Part shown: positions 43,423 to 52,352 of the stretch, in pieces | Layout: each line of letters starts with the position of its first letter | Numbering within the stretch: position 1 is the stretch's first letter | Assembly: GCF_030273445.1 (NCBI RefSeq) | Contig: NZ_CP120678.1 | Location: forward strand, 1,651,501 to 1,715,500 | Length of the DNA: 64,000 bases | Reading direction: 5' to 3' | From: Selenobaculum gibii | Lineage (GTDB): Bacteria; Bacillota; Negativicutes; ICN-92133 | Translations under genes and position numbers: made by a program | Notes under the pieces: generated by a model | The model's database searches: none | The model's input: the letters and a program-made list of their open reading frames with translations, nothing else | Told to the model about the DNA's origin: nothing

Positions 43423-44034
43423 TTACTTATTTAAGTTTTCCATTTTAAAAACGTTATAGCCTTCGTAATGATAACTAGCATCAATACCTTTCATATATAC
43501 TTCACGGTCATCAATTTTATCAGTCAAGGCTTGCTTCAATAATAACTTTATTTCTACATCTTTAATCGGACTTCTTTCCATTGCCAACAGATAATCTTCT
43601 TTATCTACCTTGCTCCAGTCAACAACACATTTTATTTCTTTTTTTAGAATTAAATCAAGCCAAATTCTCGTACTACGACCATTGCCTTCACGGAAAGGAT
43701 GAGCAACATTCATCTCAACATATTTTTCAATAATTTCATCAAAATTAGATTGAGGCATCTTATCAATATGATTAAGAGCAGCTTCAAGATACATTACAGG
43801 CACAAAACGAAAATTACCTTTTGCTATATTTACTTTACGAATCAGTCCAGCAAAATCATATAGTTCAGTAAACAAATACTTATGAATTTGAGCAAGCCCA
43901 ACAAATTTACCAACTTCAAATGTATCAAGTAACCCTGTTTCGAATAAAGCAAGAGCCTTTTTTTTGCTTAGTTTTTCTTCGATTCTTGCCAACTCAGCAG
44001 AATCGTTAATTCCTAATTTATTCTCTAAAGCCAT
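43423..44034 (-). CDS. Fic protein embedded in the type I R-M operon
   Basis: 203 residues from the ATG at 44034 (AAAGGGG site). The Fic motif HPFREGNGRSTR (112-123) is intact, and FTELYDFAGLIRKVNIAKGNFRFVPVMYLE is the flap/target-recognition part. No clear inhibitory motif is seen. It sits between hsdS and hsdR, 25 bases from hsdR. An AMP transferase in this position may guard or regulate the R-M enzyme or act as an abortive back-up; both are inference. Confidence 0.9.
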   Translation of the reverse strand: MALENKLGINDSAELARIEEKLSKKKALALFETGLLDTFEVGKFVGLAQIHKYLFTELYDFAGLIRKVNIAKGNFRFVPVMYLEAALNHIDKMPQSNFDEIIEKYVEMNVAHPFREGNGRSTRIWLDLILKKEIKCVVDWSKVDKEDYLLAMERSPIKDVEIKLLLKQALTDKIDDREVYMKGIDASYHYEGYNVFKMENLNK

Positions 44035-44050
44035 AATTGCCCCTTTCTTC

Positions 44051-45187
44051 TTAAACAAACATTTTTTCTAAACAAGATTTTTTGATATTTTTTAGTTTTT
44101 CTAACTGACGCTGATGAAGGGTGATAATGTTGTCGAGATTTTTGAAGTATACCCCTATTTGATACTGTGCCTCTACACTTGGTAGCTTAACTTCTGTTTT
44201 CAAAATATTATCATTGTATAATCTTTTGATTGTACTACCCTCAATTCCTGACCATACAGTAACCTCGTAAATATACTTCAAAAATGTATCATCAATTCTT
44301 TCATCGTGTTTTAACCATACAATATTAGAATCTTGAAAATACTCATCTTTTCCTGTAAATTCAACAGTTCTTCCAATACTCCCCGAAGCAGAAATTAAGA
44401 TTGCCCCCTTATCAGGATATGGATATTTTGATTTATATGCCTCAAAAAGTTCTCTTGAAATATACGCATCGGGTTCTGCACCAAATGTTCCAATTTTATA
44501 AAATGGAACATCTCCTTCCTCTGATGTCTGTTCCTTGAAAATTCGTTTGCACATCGCAACAGAACCTAATTCTCCAAACTTACTCTGTTCCCAAGAGTCA
44601 TTAAATCCTTTGAAACGAATTTCCGGTTTATCTTCGCCTTTTTTCGGAAACATTTTTTCTAGGCAAGACTTTTTAATATTTACTAATTTGTCATACTTAC
44701 GCTGATGAAGGGTGATAAGGTTGTCGAGGTTCCTAAAATATGTTCCAATTACTTGTTGTTCCAAATACTCAGGTACTAAAACTTCGATTTCATTTATAGC
44801 TGTTTTTGATAAACTTGGAACTCCTGTTGACTCGTCTTTCTTTCTCCAATCAATATTCTGAAAAATATCAAAAGCAAAATTAAGGTCTATATCATTCCTC
44901 GGAACTGCGTAAAATAGCGTATCTACTGTCCAAAATGGTGCTTTTAGAATGTAAGGTTTATCAATCGTTCCTTTCCTTCCAATCCCAATAGCGTCATCAT
45001 CATACGATAGAGCCTTATCTACACTTAACATATAGCCACCTGTTCCATACACAGGAATATCTCCCTCTGACAAGTGTTTATAATCTTTCCCACTGCAAAC
45101 ATCAACAACAGTTTCCAACTTACGCTGTTCCCACTCATCACTAAATTCCTTAAACCTAACCTCAGGCCTATTTTTCTTCTCAGTCAT
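44051..45187 (-). CDS. hsdS: Type I restriction specificity subunit S
   Basis: About 378 residues with two target-recognition domains, each followed by a near-identical helical spacer (NLDNLITLHQRKYDKLVNIKKSCLEKMF and NLDNIITLHQRQLEKLKNIKKSCLEKMF). WEQRK and WEQSK open each half. The start at 45187 lies just behind the hsdM stop (AAAGGTGA in the hsdM end). The two repeats at DNA level (about 44060-44150 and 44651-44740) could permit domain exchange. Confidence 0.93.
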   Translation of the reverse strand: MTEKKNRPEVRFKEFSDEWEQRKLETVVDVCSGKDYKHLSEGDIPVYGTGGYMLSVDKALSYDDDAIGIGRKGTIDKPYILKAPFWTVDTLFYAVPRNDIDLNFAFDIFQNIDWRKKDESTGVPSLSKTAINEIEVLVPEYLEQQVIGTYFRNLDNLITLHQRKYDKLVNIKKSCLEKMFPKKGEDKPEIRFKGFNDSWEQSKFGELGSVAMCKRIFKEQTSEEGDVPFYKIGTFGAEPDAYISRELFEAYKSKYPYPDKGAILISASGSIGRTVEFTGKDEYFQDSNIVWLKHDERIDDTFLKYIYEVTVWSGIEGSTIKRLYNDNILKTEVKLPSVEAQYQIGVYFKNLDNIITLHQRQLEKLKNIKKSCLEKMFV

Positions 45188-45188
45188 C

Positions 45189-47951
45189 CTATTCACCTTT
45201 TAATAGAGACTGAAATTCTCTAAGCCCTTTCATGTCAAACTCATTGCCTTCGATTTCATCAATTAAATCTGAAAGTGATATTTCTGCTTCTTTAATCTGC
45301 GTTGCAACATCCAAATAGGTAACAGCATATTTATCTGCAAGGTGCTGAATTTTCGTTACTAAATCCTTAATCATTGCTTCAGGTAAACTATGTATTGCCA
45401 AGGTTAGCGGATGAATCCACTTTTCTTCCAATAGTTCTAAAACTTGCTTGTCGGTTAGCTTTTCAATCGTTTCTTTTGTCAATAAATGAAGTTCATTACT
45501 CGCTTGTTTAACTTCTGTTTTTAGCCCTTTTTCTTCGACAAATAAATTGTTCACGCGGATTAGTTTTGCTTCCAGTGTATCTTCCGTAAAAGTTACATCT
45601 GATTGTAATTCTCTTATATAGGCACTTACTTTAGCTTTGGCATAAGTACCGTCTTTATTCGGTTCAATTTTTGACCATGACACTTGTGGATGATGTTTTA
45701 CATAGTCTTCTTTTTCCGCTTTTTTAGCTTTCGCATCTAATAATTCCATATATCCGTTCAGGGCGATAATTTCGTCATTTTCAAATTCTGCATATATTTT
45801 CTTTACTTCTTCATTTAGTTCGGCTGAAACAAAAGCAGTATTATCTTCATTTAATGCTTTGGTAGTTTCTTTTTCCTCTTCGGTTAATGATTCCAGCATT
45901 TCTTCAAATTCTGCCGTAATTTCCAAAAGTCTATTTTCTTTTTGCTTTAACATGTTCGTTTCATCTTTTAAAATAATATTTTGTACCAACTCAAATGAAA
46001 GAACATGACCTATCCAACCTTCTTGTACTTCCTGTTCTTTCCCGTCCTTTTTCTTTACAACCATATTAGGATTCACTTTTTTAGTAGCCTCAAATCCTTC
46101 TGTTTGGATAATTTCAAGGTCTACGGCAATTTTTGACCACTCGTTATCTAACAATTGATAAGATTCATATTTATCAACTAGTGATATAGATTGTAATCGG
46201 CTGAATATTTCATCAGTAAGAATAGCTTCCTCTTGCGAAATATTTAATGTTGTCATTTTTTCAATGAATTCTTGTTTTAAATATCGCGGAAAATCAGCAA
46301 ATGCACGATTAAAATTTTCAATAAAATTTTTAACATCGCGATGTTCAGTAACAGCATTCTTAATATTATCTACACCTAATGTGACGTAAGGTGTTTTATC
46401 ATCAATAAATAAGGCAGTTTTAAGATTAGGAAAAGCTCTCCAGAAAACTTCTAATTCATTAAGTTCAGCTTTTGGAATTCCACCAAACATGGAAGCATAA
46501 ATATCCCATGTTTCACTATTTTCGGATGAATCAACATACCGAGGAATATTCAAGTTATAGTCATTACTCCGAATTTCTTCAATGCTGACTTTCCGAGAGA
46601 ATTTATCTACTTCTTCCCGATTTATTACAACATCTACTATTTTCTTTATGTCTGATGCTCTTAGTTGATTACTTTTTCCGACTTTTTCAAACCCTTTAGA
46701 TGCATCGACAATCAATACGTCACTATGATCACGAACTTTTCTTAATACCATAATAATCGTAGGAATCCCTGTACCAAAGAAAATATTTGCGGGTAATCCT
46801 ATAATCGCATCAATATGATGTCCTTCAACTAAGTTTCTACGAATATTGCCTTCTTCACCACCTCTAAACAGTACACCATGAGGCAAAACGATGGTCATAA
46901 TACCATCAGATTTAACATGATATAAATCATGTAATAAAAATGCAAAATCAGCTTTGGATTTAGGTGCTACACCAAAGTTGGCATAGCGTGGATCAGTTTC
47001 TTTATTCGTAGTATCCCAAACTTGAGAATATGGCGGATTTGACACAACTGCATCTACGTGTAAAGGGTCATATGTGCCGATTGGGTCATTTTCCTCAAAA
47101 AATGGCCAGTCATCTTCTAATGTGTCCGCATTCCGCGTAACGATATTATCTGCGGAAATGCCACGCATAACTAAATTCATTCTAGTTAGATTGTAAGTAT
47201 TTGCTTTTAGTTCTTGTGCGTAGTACTTGATAGGAGATTTCGCACTTATATGTTTAGCTACCGCCTGCCCTATATTAATTAGTAATGATCCAGAACCACT
47301 TGTCGGGTCATAAATTTTTATTTCATTTCTATCTTTAAGATGATTTGCTATGATTTCCGACATTAATACCGAGACTTCATGTGGAGTATAAAATTCTCCC
47401 GCTTTTTTTCCTGCGTTAGCAGCAAACATCCCAATCAAATATTCATAAATAAACCCAACTACATCATAGCCCTGTCTGCCATTCATCGGAATATCTTTAA
47501 TAAGCTGAATTAAATCACTAATAGCTTTTGTCTGCGAACCTGAACTATCACCTAATTTACTTAGTCCTGTTTGCAACGTGTCAAAAATACGGTCAAATAC
47601 TTTCTTATGGGCAGGATTAATCAAACGATTAAATGCCGATAATGCATCTCTAACATCTGAAACATCAAAATCCCGTCCTTTTTGGAGCCAAGTGGAGAAA
47701 AGGTCATCATAAGCTATAAAATATCCGACACCATTTTGAATAAATTTTACCGTCTCTTCATCCTCTTCAGTAAGTAGCTTTATATCCTCCTGTGTAAAAT
47801 CATTTTCTTCTAAAAATTTAACTTCTTGATCCGATAAAAATTTATAAAAGATAAATCCTAAGATGTAATCCTTATATTCATTAGCTTCAATTTTGGAACG
47901 CATTTTATTTGCTGATTCCCATATTTTATTTGCAAGTTGTTGTTTATTCAT
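45189..47951 (-). CDS. hsdM: Type I restriction-modification methylase subunit M
   Basis: 920 residues. An N-terminal HsdM helical domain (ESANKMRSKIEANEYKDYILGFIFYKFLSD) is followed by the N6-adenine methyltransferase with DPTSGSG (215-221) and NPPY (305-308). Beyond about 520 there is a 400-residue extension, helical and charged, as in the long HsdM group of Firmicutes; it includes a GWIGHVLSFELVQNIIL segment. First gene of hsdM-hsdS-fic-hsdR. Confidence 0.93.
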   Translation of the reverse strand: MNKQQLANKIWESANKMRSKIEANEYKDYILGFIFYKFLSDQEVKFLEENDFTQEDIKLLTEEDEETVKFIQNGVGYFIAYDDLFSTWLQKGRDFDVSDVRDALSAFNRLINPAHKKVFDRIFDTLQTGLSKLGDSSGSQTKAISDLIQLIKDIPMNGRQGYDVVGFIYEYLIGMFAANAGKKAGEFYTPHEVSVLMSEIIANHLKDRNEIKIYDPTSGSGSLLINIGQAVAKHISAKSPIKYYAQELKANTYNLTRMNLVMRGISADNIVTRNADTLEDDWPFFEENDPIGTYDPLHVDAVVSNPPYSQVWDTTNKETDPRYANFGVAPKSKADFAFLLHDLYHVKSDGIMTIVLPHGVLFRGGEEGNIRRNLVEGHHIDAIIGLPANIFFGTGIPTIIMVLRKVRDHSDVLIVDASKGFEKVGKSNQLRASDIKKIVDVVINREEVDKFSRKVSIEEIRSNDYNLNIPRYVDSSENSETWDIYASMFGGIPKAELNELEVFWRAFPNLKTALFIDDKTPYVTLGVDNIKNAVTEHRDVKNFIENFNRAFADFPRYLKQEFIEKMTTLNISQEEAILTDEIFSRLQSISLVDKYESYQLLDNEWSKIAVDLEIIQTEGFEATKKVNPNMVVKKKDGKEQEVQEGWIGHVLSFELVQNIILKDETNMLKQKENRLLEITAEFEEMLESLTEEEKETTKALNEDNTAFVSAELNEEVKKIYAEFENDEIIALNGYMELLDAKAKKAEKEDYVKHHPQVSWSKIEPNKDGTYAKAKVSAYIRELQSDVTFTEDTLEAKLIRVNNLFVEEKGLKTEVKQASNELHLLTKETIEKLTDKQVLELLEEKWIHPLTLAIHSLPEAMIKDLVTKIQHLADKYAVTYLDVATQIKEAEISLSDLIDEIEGNEFDMKGLREFQSLLKGE

Positions 47952-48043
47952 AGTTCCTCCGATTGATTTATCTCTATATTTCTAAATAATAGTTTTATTA
48001 TTACAAATTAGCTTTTTACATAACAAAAACCTTTTATAAAATT

Positions 48044-48502
48044 CTAAATAAAAGGCAACTTTTCTCTATAATTTTTCAATTTTTCGACTTCTTCAAAATA
48101 TTGTTGTTTATTAAATGAAAATTTTCCCAGCTTATTGTATTGCCATGTTTTTCTATGTATTTGTTCAAAATCATACCATACAACAACATCTTTTCCTATA
48201 TCAATTGCTACTTCTAGTGGCCAACATTCTACACAACCACATGTACAACCGTAAATAGGAACTTTCCATTTTGTAAAATTTTTCGATAAATCCTCATACA
48301 ATTCTTTTGGAATAATTCCTATATAACTGCCTGCTAAACTTTTCTTTTTTTCTGCTGTAGCGAATGGCAACTCACATTCTTTTACCATATCAAGTAAATT
48401 TTCACCGTTTATAAAAATAGCAATTACATCATATAAACAATCATCACTTTGACAACCATCATCAAAAGAAATTTTTACAATTTTAAATTCAATCTTATCC
48501 AT
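48044..48502 (-). CDS. Hypothetical protein with conserved Cys loop
   Basis: 152 residues: a compact alpha/beta protein with YGCTCGCVECWPLEV in the middle, a motif that recurs in small proteins of unknown function, and VVVWYDFEQIHRKTWQY at the end. The Cys cluster suggests a metal site. It lies 25 bases after the PD-(D/E)xK-like gene, so the two are likely co-transcribed. Confidence 0.65.
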   Translation of the reverse strand: MDKIEFKIVKISFDDGCQSDDCLYDVIAIFINGENLLDMVKECELPFATAEKKKSLAGSYIGIIPKELYEDLSKNFTKWKVPIYGCTCGCVECWPLEVAIDIGKDVVVWYDFEQIHRKTWQYNKLGKFSFNKQQYFEEVEKLKNYREKLPFI

Positions 48503-48528
48503 TCATATATTCCTCTAAACTCTTTAGA

Positions 48529-49509
48529 TTATTCCCATAACTCATCTAGTGTTTTTGAATTTTTCAACTTCATATAAGATGTATATCTAGGCGATTGCGG
48601 TGCTTTTCCTTTTCCTCCTTTTAAAGCAATTCTTGAAATTTGTTTTAAACTACCTTTTTTGAAATTCACTATGTATTTATTGGTATCTTTATATTTTTCT
48701 ATACTTTCCACTTCCGCTATATGTGTAATCGCAGAAATCGGCGCAACCTGATAAGCTGCTATATATTTTATTTTCTCAATCATCGCTGATGAAATACGGA
48801 TGGAATACCATCTATCATTATTTAAAAACTCTTCATTAAAGCCCTCTTCTTGTGCAGGTACAACAATCGTATCTAGTTCATCATAGTCAATATTTTCGGC
48901 TAAGTCTACAATCACTTCATCTTGGAATGATGTTACTCTATGTATTTTGTCATTTCCACATGTATAGGTTTGAGCTTCAATAATATCCGTAGCAATTTTA
49001 ATTTTTGCCAAAACACTTTCAAGCTCAGGGGTTTGTTCATCAATTACAATAATCACTGCTACATCTTTGTCAAAAATCAATTTATCCAATAACTCATTAG
49101 CATTACTAAATTTTGAGTTTTTAAAAAACTCATCCAATTTTTCTTGTTTTTTCGGATCTGCATTAATCTCATCAAGTAAAATTGTTTTAATTTTATGCTT
49201 ACTAATATCAGAGGAAATTGCAAAACGCAATACTTGTTCCCCAATATGCCCATAAACATCATGACTATTAAGCTCAACTTCTACAAAATAAAGTGTTGGA
49301 TTCTCATGAAACATTAGGTCTAAATAGTATCCATCCGGTATCGCTGCACCCTTATTCGATTTACCAATTTTCTTTTTTATATCAAAGTAAATTCCTTTAT
49401 CACCAAAAATATAGTCAGAATGTTCAACAACCATTCTTTCATATTCTGCTTCCGTTTGATAGGAGTATAGGTTATATATCTTTTTCTTACTATCTATTAT
49501 TTTGTACAT
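48529..49509 (-). CDS. Putative PD-(D/E)xK-like nuclease-fold protein
   Basis: 326 residues. The N-terminal part has GAAIPDGYYLDLMFHENPTLYFVEVELNSHDVYGHIGEQVLRF: an Asp, then YFVEVEL, resembling the D...ExK core with Glu/Leu in place of Lys, as in DUF91/NucS-like proteins. The middle (VIIVIDEQTPELESVLAKI) resembles a Rossmann-like strand-helix. The C-terminal basic stretch (KGGKGKAPQSPRYTSYMKLK) may bind nucleic acid. Nuclease activity unproven. Upstream of the R-M operon in the same direction. Confidence 0.55.
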   Translation of the reverse strand: MYKIIDSKKKIYNLYSYQTEAEYERMVVEHSDYIFGDKGIYFDIKKKIGKSNKGAAIPDGYYLDLMFHENPTLYFVEVELNSHDVYGHIGEQVLRFAISSDISKHKIKTILLDEINADPKKQEKLDEFFKNSKFSNANELLDKLIFDKDVAVIIVIDEQTPELESVLAKIKIATDIIEAQTYTCGNDKIHRVTSFQDEVIVDLAENIDYDELDTIVVPAQEEGFNEEFLNNDRWYSIRISSAMIEKIKYIAAYQVAPISAITHIAEVESIEKYKDTNKYIVNFKKGSLKQISRIALKGGKGKAPQSPRYTSYMKLKNSKTLDELWE

Positions 49510-49580
49510 ATTAATCCCCCAAAAAGCTAAGATTTAAATTATGCTACACAATTTACTTTTTAAAGATATTATTTTTTTCA

Positions 49581-51416
49581 TCATTCTATCTTAAAAAAAT
49601 CTTGAATCCCCATTTTTCGCCATGCATCTAATTTCATTTGTTTTTCTTCCCGCGCTAATCGTTTTCTTTCTTCTTCCAATGATCTTAATTTTCCTTCCAT
49701 GAAAAATATAGCTTCTCTTTGCTTTCTATCTTCAATATCTGGCAATAAAATACTTTTTAAGTCTTTAGTACTTAATAGTGGAATTGCCGTTCCAGATTTT
49801 TTCTTTGACAACATGTACTGCCCTACAGGACTTTCTAAGTACATTTTTATAATTTTAGAATGAAAATAGTCATTTTTTAATCTCATCCCATAAAAATTTT
49901 GCGACAATAATATTTTTCCCTTTATATATGGAATACGACAAATTTTTGTCAATTCCCCCCTAGCCGTAATAATAATGTCATTTTCTTGCACTTCGTACAG
50001 AGATACTTTCGCATTATTAGTTATCGTATAACTTTTTAACTTATCCATTACCAACTGACCATTTTGTACATCAGCAAGGTTAATAATTTTATATTCACCA
50101 GTTTCATCTTCTTGAATTTCTTTTGTTATATTTATCCCTCGATAAACATCTACAAATTTATCTAATGATGCATACTCTTTACCGTCTGGAAATGTCGTCC
50201 AATCAAAAGATACAACGCCCACACCCTCTACCGAAATTGTCCGTTTATATACATAACGACTAGGCAGTAAATTTGCTTCTTTTATCTCGTTTATATTAAT
50301 AATACGAGATAACTCATCTTGATTTATTTTATTGCAATATATATCTACAATCTTTTGTATCTCAGTATCATCCAATATGCAATTTTTACGGTTTTGTACT
50401 CCCATGCTTTCAGCATTAATAAATAAAATTTTCTCTTTCATATTCTCTTGTTTATTTTTATTAAAAATAATTAAATTTACTGAAATTCCTGAATTTTTAT
50501 AAAGTCCCTCTGGTAAAGCTACCACAGCTTCAATGACATCATTTTCTAACATTTTTTCTCTTACACGTTGGTCTTTTCCCGTACAAAAAAGACTTCCACT
50601 AGGAACCACTATAACTCCTTTTCCATCTTCTTTTAATGCATTCAATGTATGTGATGCAAAAAGTAATTCTGCTGAACGTGCATTTGCTAATCCATATGTA
50701 AATTGACCATATTTATCTATGACAATTTCATTCTCGATATTTTTCCACGTTAATCCAAATGGAGGATTCATTAAAACTAAATCAAACTGTTTCACTCGCC
50801 CATTTTCCATTATTGGTTCTAAAATAGGATTGGCAAACCTAGTAAATGACTTACTATATTTGAGAAATTCTCTTAATCGCCAAATATCAACATTGCTTTT
50901 ATCCATATCACAGCGATAAATAATATCGTTTTGTACTTTTAACTGCATAAATTTCTCTTTACATAGTCCCATGCCAACAGCACCTAAGTATATTGATTTA
51001 TCCTCTTGATTATTGAATATCTTCATTGCTAACTTCTCAATACTAGCAGGCAGAAACTTTGTTGCTATTGATTTACTTTCTTTTATAAGTAAATCATAAA
51101 ATTCCACTAACTTATCGAAAGATATTTGATTAATTTCAGGTAATAGTTTTTCATTTACTATTTTTATTAACTCAAAATTAAAAATACTATTATTCTCATC
51201 ATACGTCAAAATATTATATTGTAGATTTATTTCTTTAAAGTGTGTATTACCTAAATCATATGCTTCACTACTGCTGATCATATTATTAAACAATGTCGTA
51301 CCATCTTCAAAATCCAGTTTTTTAATTACTAAGTATTTACCAATTAAAATTAAAGAACTTTTTTCATCTAATATCGAACATAAATTTTCTAGTAAATCCA
51401 AAACTATTTTTCTCAT
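49581..51416 (-). CDS. Solitary N6-adenine methylase fused to a specificity domain, degenerate motif I
   Basis: 611 residues. The catalytic motif NPPF is present in DLVLMNPPFGLTW, with SGISVNLIIFNKNK and VIVVPSGSLFCTGKDQRVREKMLENDVIEAVVALPEG following the HsdM pattern. A type I S-like target domain (WTTFPDGKEYASLDKFVDVYRG...; SKKKSGTAIPLLSTKDLKSILLP) forms the C-terminus. The S-adenosylmethionine motif I, expected before NPPF, reads YLGAVGMG rather than DPxxGxG. No nuclease gene is paired with it. It may be a BREX/type I-like modifier or a non-catalytic recogniser. Confidence 0.8.
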   Translation of the reverse strand: MRKIVLDLLENLCSILDEKSSLILIGKYLVIKKLDFEDGTTLFNNMISSSEAYDLGNTHFKEINLQYNILTYDENNSIFNFELIKIVNEKLLPEINQISFDKLVEFYDLLIKESKSIATKFLPASIEKLAMKIFNNQEDKSIYLGAVGMGLCKEKFMQLKVQNDIIYRCDMDKSNVDIWRLREFLKYSKSFTRFANPILEPIMENGRVKQFDLVLMNPPFGLTWKNIENEIVIDKYGQFTYGLANARSAELLFASHTLNALKEDGKGVIVVPSGSLFCTGKDQRVREKMLENDVIEAVVALPEGLYKNSGISVNLIIFNKNKQENMKEKILFINAESMGVQNRKNCILDDTEIQKIVDIYCNKINQDELSRIININEIKEANLLPSRYVYKRTISVEGVGVVSFDWTTFPDGKEYASLDKFVDVYRGINITKEIQEDETGEYKIINLADVQNGQLVMDKLKSYTITNNAKVSLYEVQENDIIITARGELTKICRIPYIKGKILLSQNFYGMRLKNDYFHSKIIKMYLESPVGQYMLSKKKSGTAIPLLSTKDLKSILLPDIEDRKQREAIFFMEGKLRSLEEERKRLAREEKQMKLDAWRKMGIQDFFKIE

Positions 51417-51475
51417 AAATGCTCTCCTAACTAAAATTATTACTCATTAAACAAATTCGTATGTAAACCCTTTTA

Positions 51476-51706
51476 TCACGTAAAAAACCAAATTTTCACC
51501 GTATATATTACAGAAAAAATTAATGACATGCAGAAAAATATTCCGCCTATAAATGTACCTGCAAAACAAGATATGCAAAAAAACATCATAGCTCCAAACA
51601 AAACTCCTAAAAATATTGAAAGCGGCAATAAAAACAACCAATAAATTCCGTTTTTAACTATTATAATAATCACATCCTTTAGTTGCTTTATATAATACAT
51701 TTCCAA
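51476..51706 (-). CDS. Small two-helix membrane protein
   Basis: About 76 residues with hydrophobic segments at about 12-45 and 47-75, rich in Phe/Ile/Gly. The start codon (TTG or the ATG two codons on) has only a weak site. It lies directly before the methylase-fusion gene. No family known. Confidence 0.4.
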   Translation of the reverse strand: MEMYYIKQLKDVIIIIVKNGIYWLFLLPLSIFLGVLFGAMMFFCISCFAGTFIGGIFFCMSLIFSVIYTVKIWFFT

Positions 51707-51875
51707 TAATATTTTAATTATAGTTTTTAAATTACTATTTTTATTTATTTTAGCATATTTATATTAAATTCAATACTATAAAATAGTTTTTATTTTACTA
51801 TTTTATAAATTTTAATCTTAAATCAACTCTATTAATCTAACATAATAGTAAAAAAAACTTAAGGAGTTGATTATA

Positions 51876-52076
51876 ATGCTGATTAATAAATCTGTTTTTC
51901 ATGTATCTGATGCTGCCAGCTTACTTTGTTGTAGCTCACAAGTTATTTACGAACTTATTCATAACGATAAATTATTTGCCTACAAAGACGGTAAGGCATG
52001 GAAAATTCCAGAAAAGTCTATCACTGATTATATTAATGCCAGAATCATTAATACTGCTCTAACTAAACGATATTAA
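51876..52076 (+). CDS. Excisionase-like helix-turn-helix protein
   Basis: 66 residues from the ATG at 51876 (AAGGAG site). VFHVSDAASLLCCSSQVIYELIHNDKLFAYKDGKAWKIPEKSITDYI is the HTH_17/excisionase pattern. It is paired with a similar gene 80 bases on; probably small DNA-bending regulators of the element. Confidence 0.8.
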   Translation: MLINKSVFHVSDAASLLCCSSQVIYELIHNDKLFAYKDGKAWKIPEKSITDYINARIINTALTKRY

Positions 52077-52154
52077 ATTATACTCAAATACAATGCAATT
52101 TAATATTTCATGTCTAACATATTATTAAATACATTTAGCAGGAGGAATAAAATC

Positions 52155-52352
52155 ATGGATAATCTTATTGGCGAAATAATAACTGTGGATGAACTATGCG
52201 AAACCTTAATGATTGGCAAAAATGCCGCTTATAAATTATTATCTTCTGGCGATATAAAAGCATTTCGTATTAATCGTATATGGAAGATTCCAAGACAATC
52301 CGTAACTGAGTATATTTATACCCAAATAACACAATCTCCCACAACCGATTAA
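52155..52352 (+). CDS. Second excisionase-like helix-turn-helix protein
   Basis: 65 residues from the ATG at 52155 (AGGAGGAA site). ITVDELCETLMIGKNAAYKLLSSGDIKAFRINRIWKIPRQSVTEYI is again HTH_17. It resembles the previous gene in layout, so the two may be diverged duplicates. Its stop overlaps the convergent 666-residue gene by 4 bases. Confidence 0.82.
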   Translation: MDNLIGEIITVDELCETLMIGKNAAYKLLSSGDIKAFRINRIWKIPRQSVTEYIYTQITQSPTTD

